Below the pieces are notes generated by a model. It worked only from the letters and a program-made list of their open reading frames with translations, was not told the origin of the DNA and searched no databases. From an uncultured Erythrobacter sp. (lineage in GTDB: Bacteria; Pseudomonadota; Alphaproteobacteria; Sphingomonadales; Sphingomonadaceae), in the NCBI GenBank assembly GCA_947503275.1, contig CANNCZ010000001.1, positions 1,240,001 through 1,304,000 on the forward strand: a DNA stretch of 64,000 nucleotides, given 5' to 3'. This document shows, piece after piece, positions 18,416-27,493 of this stretch; position 1 is the stretch's first letter, and each line of letters starts with the position of its first letter. The position numbers were made by a program, and so were the translations under genes.

Positions 18416-21400
18416 GTCCGAAACCCCCTCCACCCGGTGTGAGTATTACGAATGTGTCGCCGGGCCGCATTTCAGCAGAACCCGTCGCCCCAAACTCTTC
18501 GCGCGTGCCATCGGTGCGCTCCACCCAGTTTCGCCCGGGCTGTGCATCAGAACCGCCATTGATCCCGCATGGCGCGACAGCTCTACGATTAGCGAGCATG
18601 TTGGCGCGCATTTCTTCAAGGAAAGTCACAGCGCGCTCAACTCCGTCGCCTCCTTTGAATTGCCCTGCCCCGCCAGAACCCCGGCGGATCGCAAATCGTT
18701 CAAGTCGCACAGGAAGGCGTGTTTCGAGTATTTCGGGGTCTGTTAGACGGCTATTGGTCATGTGTGTTTGAACCGAACTGGTTCCTTCATGATCAATGCC
18801 AGCACCTGATCCGCCGCAGATCGTCTCGTAATATTGATGGCGCTCATTGCCAAAGGTGAAGTTGTTCATCGTGCCCTGGCTCGGCGCGAGTTTTCCTGTT
18901 GCCGCGAACAGTGCGTCGGTTACGGCTTGGCTGGTTTCGACATTGCCAGCGACAACAGCGGCACCGGGTCGTGGATTGAGCATCGAGCCCTCTGGAACAA
19001 CCAATTCCACCGGCCTCAAACACCCATCATTCATCGGGATCACATCGTCGATGAGAGTGCGCAGAACATAGAGAGCCGCCGCCCGTGTGATAGAGCGAGG
19101 GGCGTTAAAATTGTCCGGCAATTGGTCAGATGTTCCGCTGAAATCGAACACTGCAGAGCGTGCCGATTTATCGATGCGGATTGCCACTTTTACGACGGCG
19201 CCATTATCCATCGGGTAAGCAAAATTGCCGTCCTCCAATCGGTCAATCAGACGGCGCACACTTTCCTCTGCATTGGCGAGGACATGGCCCATATAGGCGG
19301 CCACTACGTTGGGCCGGGAATCGCGCGCTGCGCCGCAGAGCAATTCAGCCCCGCGTGTGCACGCGGCGAGTTGAGCACGAAGGTCGGACAAGTTGCGATC
19401 CGGCGCACGCGCTGGATATTGTGCGTCGGTCAAAACGGCACGCACCGCATCCTCACAAAAGGTCCCCTGATCGACCATTAGGAGGTTGTCGATCATCACC
19501 CCTTCTTCATCGATCGAGCGGCTTTCAGGCGGCATTGAGCCTGGCGCAATGCCGCCGATATCGGCATGATGACCGCGAGCCGCAACAAACCCATCTGGTT
19601 CATCGCTATCGTTATTATAGAACACTGGAACGATAACGGTGATATCGGGCAGATGGGTGCCACCGCGATAGGGATCGTTAAGCACATAGGCATCGTCTCG
19701 CTGAAACCCGCGTCCATCACGCGCATCGCCGCGCGCTTCGATTACTCTGGCAATGCTATCGCCCATCGAGCCCAGATGAACCGGGATGTGCGGAGCGTTT
19801 GCGATCAAGGCTCCGCTCGCGTCGAACAGAGCGCAGGAAAAGTCGAGCCGCTCCTTGATGTTCACCGAGGTAGCCGTGGATTGCAGCACCACGCCCATTT
19901 CCTCGGCAATCGCCATGAACAGATTGTTGAATATCTCCAACCGCACGGGATCAACTTCGGTCCCAATCGCTCGGTCACGCACAAGAGCCTCGGCACGAGT
20001 AAGGATCAGACTGCCCTCTTCCTCCAATCGCGCCTGCCAGCCTTCTTCGACAAAGGTGGTGGAGCCGGGGTCGATGATAAGGGCGGGTCCGTTGACGGCT
20101 TTACACGTCTCCATATCTGACCGAGAAATGGTGGGCCATGTGCCAGACGCTTCGCATGTAACCTCAGTGGGTTTTGCGGTCGCGGCCTCCAATCCACCAG
20201 ACAATCCAGTGGCCTCAACGCTTAACGCTTCGACGATAATCCGAGCGTCTTCATCCGTATAGCCAAAGCGTTGGCGATGAAGTTTGCGGAATGCGGCATC
20301 CATTGCGTCGGCGTCATCGCATGCAATGCTCAAAGAGGAATCGCTCCCCTGAAAGCGCAATCTGGCGCGCGCTTCGATGGATATGTCAGTGAAAGCGATG
20401 CCCTGCTCAACCAAAGCGCTGTGGGACGCTTCGCCAAGTTCCGCCAACTCTTCGGCAAAGCCCTCACTCAACGGGCGAACCACGCTGACCTCCCGGATAG
20501 CCTTCACCGGAGCCAACCCTATCCCAAAGGCCGACAGCATGCCTGCGAGCGGGTGAACCACAACCGTCTCCATACCCAACTCATCGGCCACCATGCAGGC
20601 GTGCTGCCCGCCTGCCCCGCCAAAACAAGCGAGCGCATAGGCCGTCACATCGTGGCCACGCGCAACCGATATCTTGCGGATTGCATTAGCCATATTGTCG
20701 ACCGCGATGGTGAGAAAACCCTGCGCAATATGTTCAAGCGATCGCGTCTCAGGTAACGCCGCCGCCACCTGTTTAAGCGCCAGCTTCGCGGCCATCGGAT
20801 CAAGCGGTTCGTTGCCATCGCGCCCAAAGACATGGGGAAAGAAAGCCGGATCAATCCGCCCCAGAAAAAGGTTGCAATCGGTAACAGTCAACGGCCCGCC
20901 TTTGCGATAACAAGCAGGACCGGGATCTGCGCCAGCGCTATGCGGACCAACGCGGAAACGTGCACCATCAAAGCTGCAAATTGAGCCTCCGCCAGCCGCC
21001 ACTGTGTGGATTTGCATCATAGGTGCAGCCACCCGCACCCCGGCCACCACGCTATCACCGGTCAGCTCATATTCGCCCGAATAATGCGCGACATCTGTGC
21101 TGGTCCCGCCCATGTCGAACCCGATCAATTTCGAGTACCCCAAAGGCTCGCACGCCGTCACCATCCCGACCACGCCCCCTGCTGGCCCGGAAAGGATAGC
21201 ATCTTTGCCGCGGAATGCTCCGACCTCAGCCAGTCCGCCATTCGACTGCATAAACCGCAATTGCTCGGCATGTGGCAATTGGCTTTGCAAAGTGTCGGTG
21301 TAGCGACGCAGAACAGGCGAGAGGTAGGCGTCAACGACCGTCGTATCCCCGCGCGGGATCAGCTTGATCAACGGGGCAACCTCATGGCTGGTGCTGACCT

Positions 21401-21947
21401 GCGCAAAGCCGGCTTCGCGCGCGATTTGCGCCAGCCGTGCCTCATGCTCGCGGTGCTTCCACCCATGCATCAGGATAATTGCGATGGCATCAAAGCCTTT
21501 GCTCCTCAGAGCTTCAAATTGGGCGCGCGCCGCTTCGGCGTCCATCGCAGTGAGGACCGCGCCATCGACTGCGACCCGTTCATCAATCTCGACGACTTCT
21601 GCGCTCAATTGTTCAGGCAAGATGATGTGCCGCGCGAAAATCTCAGGGCGCGCCTGTGTGCCAATGCGCAGCGCATCGCCGAACCCTTTGGTGATCGCCA
21701 GCGCGACCCGCTCACCCTTACGCTCTAACAGGGCATTCGTGGCGACCGTGGTCCCGATCCTCAGCTCCGCAATCGGACCCTCGCCATGATGCGCGATCAA
21801 CCGCCTCACGGCTTCGCTCGCAGCATCAACGTAGTGTCCCGGATTTTCAGACAAGAGCTTATCCGTCACCAGTTGCCCGTCAGGCGTCTGCGCAACAACA
21901 TCAGTAAAGGTCCCGCCGCGATCAATCGCAAAGCGCCAAGCGTTCAT
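18408..21947 (-). CDS. ATP-dependent 5-oxoprolinase / hydantoinase-type fusion (HyuA-HyuB)
   Basis: About 1179 residues in the eukaryote-like single-chain form that opens 5-oxo-L-proline to glutamate at the cost of ATP. The N-terminal HyuA half shows FAIDRGGTFTDVVAQTPDG, GFDMGGTSTDVAHYSGEYEL and DPGPACYRKGGPLTVTD. The HyuB half starts near EIFNNLFMAIAEEMGVVLQS, contains GDSIARVI and GFVAARGHHADIGG, and ends at TPGGGGFG. The ATG at 21947 (MNAWRFAIDRGG) has AGGGA upstream and matches the family start; an in-frame extension to 22001 is unlikely. A hydantoinase or acetone-carboxylase-like activity cannot be excluded, but the fused architecture favours oxoprolinase. Confidence 0.88.
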   Translation of the reverse strand: MNAWRFAIDRGGTFTDVVAQTPDGQLVTDKLLSENPGHYVDAASEAVRRLIAHHGEGPIAELRIGTTVATNALLERKGERVALAITKGFGDALRIGTQARPEIFARHIILPEQLSAEVVEIDERVAVDGAVLTAMDAEAARAQFEALRSKGFDAIAIILMHGWKHREHEARLAQIAREAGFAQVSTSHEVAPLIKLIPRGDTTVVDAYLSPVLRRYTDTLQSQLPHAEQLRFMQSNGGLAEVGAFRGKDAILSGPAGGVVGMVTACEPLGYSKLIGFDMGGTSTDVAHYSGEYELTGDSVVAGVRVAAPMMQIHTVAAGGGSICSFDGARFRVGPHSAGADPGPACYRKGGPLTVTDCNLFLGRIDPAFFPHVFGRDGNEPLDPMAAKLALKQVAAALPETRSLEHIAQGFLTIAVDNMANAIRKISVARGHDVTAYALACFGGAGGQHACMVADELGMETVVVHPLAGMLSAFGIGLAPVKAIREVSVVRPLSEGFAEELAELGEASHSALVEQGIAFTDISIEARARLRFQGSDSSLSIACDDADAMDAAFRKLHRQRFGYTDEDARIIVEALSVEATGLSGGLEAATAKPTEVTCEASGTWPTISRSDMETCKAVNGPALIIDPGSTTFVEEGWQARLEEEGSLILTRAEALVRDRAIGTEVDPVRLEIFNNLFMAIAEEMGVVLQSTATSVNIKERLDFSCALFDASGALIANAPHIPVHLGSMGDSIARVIEARGDARDGRGFQRDDAYVLNDPYRGGTHLPDITVIVPVFYNNDSDEPDGFVAARGHHADIGGIAPGSMPPESRSIDEEGVMIDNLLMVDQGTFCEDAVRAVLTDAQYPARAPDRNLSDLRAQLAACTRGAELLCGAARDSRPNVVAAYMGHVLANAEESVRRLIDRLEDGNFAYPMDNGAVVKVAIRIDKSARSAVFDFSGTSDQLPDNFNAPRSITRAAALYVLRTLIDDVIPMNDGCLRPVELVVPEGSMLNPRPGAAVVAGNVETSQAVTDALFAATGKLAPSQGTMNNFTFGNERHQYYETICGGSGAGIDHEGTSSVQTHMTNSRLTDPEILETRLPVRLERFAIRRGSGGAGQFKGGDGVERAVTFLEEMRANMLANRRAVAPCGINGGSDAQPGRNWVERTDGTREEFGATGSAEMRPGDTFVILTPGGGGFGHE

Positions 21948-22123
21948 GCTTTTTCGCGGTCCCTTAATACGGCTTTGAGCCTCTGCCCCTCCTTTTCGCA
22001 ACCCCGCCGCATTCCGTCAATCGTGTGTCACCCTGACCCACAACCTCCAATTTGAGAGCTTGCTTTCGCGGCGACTTTTGTCTGTGAGCAATGCGAACAC
22101 CAAATATGTCCGGAGAGAGACCC

Positions 22124-22915
22124 ATGGCCGAATATGAAACCATCCGATTTGAGCGCACAGGCGATCTTGCGACGATCACACTCAACCGGCCTGAGCGGCT
22201 CAACGCATGTGCCCCAGAAATGGCAGAGGATATCTTCAACGCGATCCGCGATATTGGCGATGCACGCGCACTGTTGATCAAAGGCGAAGGGCGCGCATTC
22301 TGTTCTGGTGCCGACCTATCGGGTGGACGCGGATCACGAACCAGTACGACCGCCGGTGACGGTTCATTCACCGTCCTCCAGCAAAGCTATAATCCCTTGA
22401 TGGCCTCGCTTTGGAACCTTCCAATCCCGGTGGTCACCGCGGTTAACGGTCCAGCAGCGGGGATCGGTTGCTCCATTGCACTGGCCGGTGATTTCGTGCT
22501 CGCGGGCAAGAGCGGCTATTTCCTGCAAGCCTTCGTCAATATCGGCCTGGTCCCTGATGGCGGGTCAAGCTGGATCCTGCCGCGCCTTGCTGGCCTTGCT
22601 CAAGCAACCCGGATGATGATGCTGGGTGAGAGGATTCATGGCGAGGAAGCAGAGCGCATCGGACTGATCTATAAATGCGTCGAAGATGATGCGCTCGCAG
22701 CGGAAGCTCAGGCGATTGCAGAGCGGCTCGCCGCAGGGCCAACGGTCGCGCTATCGCGTATGAAGGCGAATATTCGCGGCGCACTGCAATGCGACCTTTC
22801 AACCGCGTTGATGATGGAGGCCCAAGGTCAACGCATTGCTGGATCAAGCGAAGACGCAGCCGAGGGCGGCAAGTCTTTCCTTGAGAAGCGTAAGCCTGCT
22901 TTCAAGGGCCGCTAA
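22124..22915 (+). CDS. Enoyl-CoA hydratase/isomerase family protein (PaaG-like)
   Basis: About 263 residues of the crotonase superfamily. Visible are the CoA- and oxyanion-binding segments FCSGADLSGGRG and NGPAAGIGCSIALAGDFVLA, and the isomerase-type segment GLVPDGGSSWILPRLAG. The last resembles PaaG (epoxyphenylacetyl-CoA isomerase) more than a classical hydratase with two catalytic glutamates. I chose the ATG at 22124 (MAEYETIRFER), which has GGAGAGAG upstream, instead of the in-frame ATG at 22091. No other paa or beta-oxidation genes are next to it, so the substrate stays open. Its stop overlaps the convergent neighbour by three bases. Confidence 0.88.
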   Translation: MAEYETIRFERTGDLATITLNRPERLNACAPEMAEDIFNAIRDIGDARALLIKGEGRAFCSGADLSGGRGSRTSTTAGDGSFTVLQQSYNPLMASLWNLPIPVVTAVNGPAAGIGCSIALAGDFVLAGKSGYFLQAFVNIGLVPDGGSSWILPRLAGLAQATRMMMLGERIHGEEAERIGLIYKCVEDDALAAEAQAIAERLAAGPTVALSRMKANIRGALQCDLSTALMMEAQGQRIAGSSEDAAEGGKSFLEKRKPAFKGR

Positions 22916-23706
22916 ACCAACTTTTTCACCCGCGCTCCGGGGGGCGGTGGATCTTGCGGCGGGCCCGCAAAACACTGAGCCATCGCCATCCAGCGTGTTG
23001 CATTCTCGCCCGTCACTTTAAGCGAAGTGTCGGCGATATTGCGGCATTGCGTCACAACTTGGCAGAACTCCTGCGCCGATCCCTCGATCAGCTCGCCATC
23101 GGTATCATCACCAAAGGTCTGCACCTCTCCCGTGGCCATAGTCAGCGCAAGCTGAGGACGCGGTTCGGGAGCCTCCAATTTGCGGTTGGCGAATGTCCAG
23201 CCGTAGGTGTTCATGCCCAGCACAACGATATTGGCAAGCGCATTGGACGGTGGGCGCTCCTTTCCCAGTTCGTCATAGATCGCCTGCGCATGCGACCATG
23301 TTTCCATCAACCGTGCAGTGATCGACGAACGCGCGCTCATGCTTGGTCCAGCCCAAGGCAATCGCGCCTTTGGGTCCGCCGCTGCAAAGGCATCGGAAAG
23401 CTCAGGATAGAAGCTGCGCCATTCACCAAGCAGTGCCTGACCGCTGAGCCCGCCGGCTTGTTCCTTTTCGAATTCTCGAAAATTGAGCCCGCGAGACGCA
23501 GTCACATCCTGCATGAACACCTTGAAACCAGCCGCGTCCTTTAGCGAAAGCAAAGCTGCGCGGTTCCAGACATGCAAGTGACGCAGAATCTCGTCGACGC
23601 TCCAGCCCTTAAAGCCGGTTGTGCGTTCAAATTCTGCATCCGCCAATCCGGAAAGCAACGCATCCAAATCTGCGCAAACATTGCGAAAATCTTCAGCCTG
23701 CTGCAT
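22912..23706 (-). CDS. TIGR03084-type DinB-like metal-binding protein
   Basis: 264 residues resembling the TIGR03084 group, related to the DinB/mycothiol-dependent maleylpyruvate isomerase fold. The conserved GFKGWSVDEILRHLHVWNRA in the first helices holds one metal-ligand histidine region, and TARLMETWSHAQAIYDELG the second. These four-helix proteins bind a divalent metal; the biochemical role is not established, though some relatives use thiol cofactors. It starts 25 bases after the response regulator and may share its transcript. Its end overlaps the convergent enoyl-CoA hydratase gene. Confidence 0.75.
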   Translation of the reverse strand: MQQAEDFRNVCADLDALLSGLADAEFERTTGFKGWSVDEILRHLHVWNRAALLSLKDAAGFKVFMQDVTASRGLNFREFEKEQAGGLSGQALLGEWRSFYPELSDAFAAADPKARLPWAGPSMSARSSITARLMETWSHAQAIYDELGKERPPSNALANIVVLGMNTYGWTFANRKLEAPEPRPQLALTMATGEVQTFGDDTDGELIEGSAQEFCQVVTQCRNIADTSLKVTGENATRWMAMAQCFAGPPQDPPPPGARVKKLV

Positions 23707-23730
23707 GCTCTATCCCAACCCGGCCCGCGG

Positions 23731-24132
23731 CTAGATAAGTTGACGGATCAGGGCCAGCAATTCGTGCGGGCCAACAGGCTTTGCAAGTGTCCGATCCGCA
23801 CCAACTGTCATCGCCGTAGAAACCGCGTGATAGTTGTCGCGTGAGAACGCACCCGAAATCGCGATCACCGGTGCGGGGTGATTGCGGATTTGCTTGAGAG
23901 CCGAAATCAGCGTCACTCCGCCATGCGGGCTGGGTTTCCCGTTCTCTTCGATCAAGAGGTCAGAGATCACCAAATCCACATGGTTTTCATCAACATGTTT
24001 CAGAGCAACTTGCGCATTGGTGTGGAGTGAGACCGCATAGCCTTCATCCTCAAGTGAATATTTGAGCAAAGGGCCAAAATCGGCATCATCCTCAAGGATA
24101 AGGATTTGAGGGACTTTGCCAGTTTCTACCAT
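23731..24132 (-). CDS. Stand-alone receiver-domain response regulator
   Basis: 133 residues, one CheY-like domain: acidic pocket ILEDDADFG, phosphoacceptor Asp in LVISDLL, Thr/Ser position in VIAISGAF, Lys in TLAKPVG. The beta3-alpha3 loop is longer than usual (IEENGKPSPHGG), which may serve partner recognition. There is no output domain. It begins 18 bases after the hybrid histidine kinase, so it is the probable phosphotransfer partner or phosphate sink of that kinase. Confidence 0.88.
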   Translation of the reverse strand: MVETGKVPQILILEDDADFGPLLKYSLEDEGYAVSLHTNAQVALKHVDENHVDLVISDLLIEENGKPSPHGGVTLISALKQIRNHPAPVIAISGAFSRDNYHAVSTAMTVGADRTLAKPVGPHELLALIRQLI

Positions 24133-24150
24133 TGTTGCCCCTCCCTTTCA

Positions 24151-27081
24151 CTAGCCATCAGCATCGCCTTTAGTCTTGCTGTCTAGCACATCTCTTATCT
24201 GCGCCGAAGTCATTGAGGGTGATGACGGTTTTGGCAAGAGTGGAGCGACAACTTGGCCCATTTCTTCATCAGTAAACCCGGTATAGCCTGACATATAGAT
24301 AATAGGGATATCAGGGATGATAGCGCGCGCCCGGCGGGCAAGCTCAAACCCACCAACACCGCCCGGCATCACAACATCGGTGAGCAGCAAGTCAACACGT
24401 ACACCGTCTTCGATCATCTTGATCGCATCGCGGCCCGACGGTGCCAAAACCGTTTTGTAATTCAACTCTCGCAGCAACTCATCCAATTGCTCCAGCAAGA
24501 ATTGCTCATCCTCAACGATAAAGATCGTCTCGCCATTTCCCTCAAGCAGCGGAGCGAGCGCAATTGGGCCTTCTTGACCGGTTTCCGCACTACCACGGGG
24601 TAGGAACAATTTGACCGCCGTGCCTTCGCCTTCCTCGGTATAGATGCGGATTTCACCGTCGGATTGCTGGACAAAACCGTAGACCATGGAAAGGCCAAGT
24701 CCGGTCCCCGAATTGGTCCCCTTCGTGGTGAAAAACGGGTCCAGTGCCCGTGAGACGACTGCCTTGGACATGCCGGGGCCGTTATCGGAAACGGATATCT
24801 CGATATAGCGATGCGCCTGCCCGTCCGCTCTCGCTTTATCGCTGTGTTGTTGGGACAATCGCCCTTCGGTTGAGTGGACCGCGTCTTGTTTGCTCAACCC
24901 TTCGACTTCGGCGGGCAAAGCGTCCACCGCGCGCACGCCAAGCCGGATGGTATGACCGACATTCGCCTGCATAATCGCATCGCGGCTGTTGAGGATCAGG
25001 TTGAGCACCGCATTTTGCAACTGCCCCTGATCGCAAAAGACCATAAGATCATCATCAAGCGCGGGAAATTCGACCGTGATCGACGCCTCGATCGCCGGAT
25101 CAACCAACGCTTTGAGCTCCAGCAGCACCTCTGACATTGTCCGCGCTGTCGCCCGAGCTGGTTGCTTCTTCGCAAAAGCAAGCAAGCGACTGGTAAGCTC
25201 CGCCCCGCGCGTGATCGACTTCAGCGCGGCATTCGCTGAACGTTCGCCCCGCTCGCTCAGTTCATCACGCCGGATCAGCTCCAGTGCATATTGCATCGTG
25301 TTGAGCAAATTGTTGAAATCATGCGCGATACCGCCGGTCAGCTGACCAAGGGCATCCAACCTCGATTGACGCTCGATCTGTTGTCGATTGCGCTCCGCCT
25401 CTGACACATCATCCAACACGATGACCGTGTGTAGTGGCGAAGACTGACTTTGAACCAAAGCCGATGTTACGCGCACATACCGAGTGTCGTCGGCTCCTGC
25501 GCGAGTCATCAAATGAACCTCTCCCCCGATCCGTTGACCGATTTGCGCACGGGCGATTGGGTCATGTGAGGATTCAAGCGGAGCCATATCCTGCGGGTCA
25601 AGAAACTCGATCGCATCCGGCCAATCAAACGGCGCCTCTGCCGTAATCCCACCCAGGATATGACGACCAGCGTCGTTGATCATCAACACCCGCTTATCCG
25701 CATCAAGTCCCACGACCGCCCCGGTGACGGTGTCAAAGACATTGCTAAGCAGCTCAAGCGATTGCTCATTCTGGCGACGAACTTCGACAAGTTCAGAGAT
25801 ATCCCGAGCAATGCCGAGCACAAACTTGTCACCCTGCGCGTCTTCAAACCGCACTTTCTTGGTGAACAAGACACGACGTTCGCCGTCGGGAAACTCAACG
25901 CTCTCTTCGGTTTCAGCTACACCTGTTGTCAGCGCGATCCGATCTTGTTCAAGAAAGACATCGCGCTCTTCTTCGTTGTATTGCTCGATCGTCGTGGTGC
26001 CGATCACATCGTCGCGTATCTCTTCGGGATAGGCATTGAGGAAGTTCTGATTGGCCTCAACGATCCTGAATTCGGCATCCTTCACAAAAATCAGATCGGG
26101 AATGTGTTCAAACATCAGGCTCTGAAACGCGTTCGCGACTAACAGGCGCTGTTCCGCTTCAATCGTGTCTGTCACGTCGCGCGCAACCGCCAAAAGAAAC
26201 GGCTCGCCCGCGCTATTCTCAAACCGAATTTTCTTGGTCTGGAATGTCCGCATCGGGCCGCCCATCACTGCGATTTGTTCGGTCGCAATCGATTGACCCG
26301 TTTCAAAAGCCTCGCGATCTTTGGCCTGAAACGCTTCGACAGCCTCAGGATTGATTTCCTCTGCTCCCGTCATTCCGATGACGGAATCGCGCTTGTCTTC
26401 GGGGAACAGGTTGAAGAAGGCGGGATTACCTTGAACATGCCGGAACTCCGCATCCTTGACGAAAATGAGGTCAGGGATGTTGTTCAAGATCAGTTCTAGG
26501 AATTGGCGCGCATCCTCGCTCTCACGGCGCGCAACAACCGCAGCCTCCAGCGTTGTATCGCGCCCTTTCGTTTGAGAGGTATTATCGAGATATTCGTCCG
26601 GTGCTCCATCACGATGCGAGATCAGGAACGCTGATGCCATTTCTGCAAGCGACACCAGTTTCGCTTTGCCGGCATCGTCCAAATCACCCGGATTTGTGTC
26701 AACGATGCAAAGGGTCCCCACGGCGATCCCATCAATGATGATCGGGGCGCCCGCATAAAAGCGGATATGGGGCGGGCCGCTGACATGTTCACTGTCTGCA
26801 AATCTCTCATCCAACTGTGCATCGGGGATGATCAAGGGATCGTCTTGACGGATCACTTGATTGGCAAACGAGACGTCGAGACTGATCTCGCCATCGGTCA
26901 GTCCCTGACGCGACATGAACCAATTGCGGTTTTCATCAACCAAAGAGACTAGCGCAGCCGGCACACCAAAATACGCCTTAGCGATGAGGGTTATCGCATC
27001 CAATCGAGTATCAGCGACCGTTTCCGATAGGGAAAGGCTGCGAAGAACTTTCAAACGTTGAGTGTCGTCAAAGTTATCCAA
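24151..27081 (-). CDS. Hybrid sensor histidine kinase: GAF-PAS-PAS-PAS-HisKA-HATPase-REC
   Basis: 976 residues without a membrane segment, so cytosolic. The order is a GAF domain (about 20-170, FYAGAPIIIDGIAVGTLCIV); two closely similar PAS domains (both containing IPDLIFVKDAEFR, hence a tandem duplication); a third, divergent PAS; HisKA with the phospho-His in GGIAHDFNNLL; a HATPase with NLILNSRDAI, DNGPGM and TGLGLSMVYGF; and a C-terminal receiver with VDLLLTDVVMPGG. The start codon is TTG at 27081: a stop lies just upstream and the GAF domain begins at once. A strong sigma-70-like promoter sits close upstream. The signal sensed is unknown; cytosolic PAS/GAF suggests redox, light or a small ligand. 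Confidence 0.92.
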   Translation of the reverse strand: MDNFDDTQRLKVLRSLSLSETVADTRLDAITLIAKAYFGVPAALVSLVDENRNWFMSRQGLTDGEISLDVSFANQVIRQDDPLIIPDAQLDERFADSEHVSGPPHIRFYAGAPIIIDGIAVGTLCIVDTNPGDLDDAGKAKLVSLAEMASAFLISHRDGAPDEYLDNTSQTKGRDTTLEAAVVARRESEDARQFLELILNNIPDLIFVKDAEFRHVQGNPAFFNLFPEDKRDSVIGMTGAEEINPEAVEAFQAKDREAFETGQSIATEQIAVMGGPMRTFQTKKIRFENSAGEPFLLAVARDVTDTIEAEQRLLVANAFQSLMFEHIPDLIFVKDAEFRIVEANQNFLNAYPEEIRDDVIGTTTIEQYNEEERDVFLEQDRIALTTGVAETEESVEFPDGERRVLFTKKVRFEDAQGDKFVLGIARDISELVEVRRQNEQSLELLSNVFDTVTGAVVGLDADKRVLMINDAGRHILGGITAEAPFDWPDAIEFLDPQDMAPLESSHDPIARAQIGQRIGGEVHLMTRAGADDTRYVRVTSALVQSQSSPLHTVIVLDDVSEAERNRQQIERQSRLDALGQLTGGIAHDFNNLLNTMQYALELIRRDELSERGERSANAALKSITRGAELTSRLLAFAKKQPARATARTMSEVLLELKALVDPAIEASITVEFPALDDDLMVFCDQGQLQNAVLNLILNSRDAIMQANVGHTIRLGVRAVDALPAEVEGLSKQDAVHSTEGRLSQQHSDKARADGQAHRYIEISVSDNGPGMSKAVVSRALDPFFTTKGTNSGTGLGLSMVYGFVQQSDGEIRIYTEEGEGTAVKLFLPRGSAETGQEGPIALAPLLEGNGETIFIVEDEQFLLEQLDELLRELNYKTVLAPSGRDAIKMIEDGVRVDLLLTDVVMPGGVGGFELARRARAIIPDIPIIYMSGYTGFTDEEMGQVVAPLLPKPSSPSMTSAQIRDVLDSKTKGDADG

Positions 27082-27097
27082 TCATCAATTCCCGTGA

Positions 27098-27126
27098 ATT
27101 ATAGTCATTATTACCTATTTCACCAA
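27098..27126 (-). promoter_or_regulatory. Consensus-like sigma-70 promoter for the hybrid kinase
   Basis: On the minus strand TTGGTG (27126-27121), a 17-base spacer and a perfect TATAAT (27103-27098). The expected transcription start, near 27091, leaves only about ten bases before the TTG start at 27081, so the message would be almost leaderless and would lose part of the GGGAA that precedes the start. Either initiation begins slightly upstream or translation is weak. Confidence 0.45.
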
Positions 27127-27493
27127 TTTCCTCTGACGGTTTCTTGGTTAGGTATGATGTCGAATAAAGACACGGCACTTGAACTTCAATCAATATTAGA
27201 TGAAAAATTGTCCTAATAAATGGACATCTTTGAAATTTGCGGTTCGGACGGTCCCTCGCGATCCGCCGTTTCGATACGATAGTAGGGCGACAAGATTGTC
27301 ATTGGACGCGGCGCGTTAAGTCGGCTAGTTGCACTGCAACATAGGAGCATCCGCTCCCGTGGGCGTCAAAGAAACGCCCGCGCGCACGACACACATCGCG
27401 CGGCTCTCGCACCGTAAAACACGCAAATACGGCTTTGGCTCGATAACGAGCCTCGCTGATGCGCTTAGCCGCATGACTAAAGAAAAGAACGAC
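27127..27493 (+). other. Intergenic region between the hybrid kinase and the helicase
   Basis: About 370 bases lie between the divergent kinase promoter and the helicase ATG. The left half is AT-rich and holds a 20-codon ORF with ATG at 27154 that I do not believe. The right half (27329-27493) is open in the helicase frame but lacks conserved sequence, and I read it as untranslated leader. I see no terminator, tRNA or riboswitch. Confidence 0.4.

Noticed and set aside
27154-27216. 20-codon ORF upstream of the helicase (begins MMSNKDTALE)
   Set aside because: Too short, no strong ribosome site, resembles no known leader peptide.
27329-27493. A 55-residue N-terminal extension of the DEAD-box helicase
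   Set aside because: Open in frame but unlike helicase N-termini; MTFEDLP at 27494 matches the normal start of the Q-motif region.
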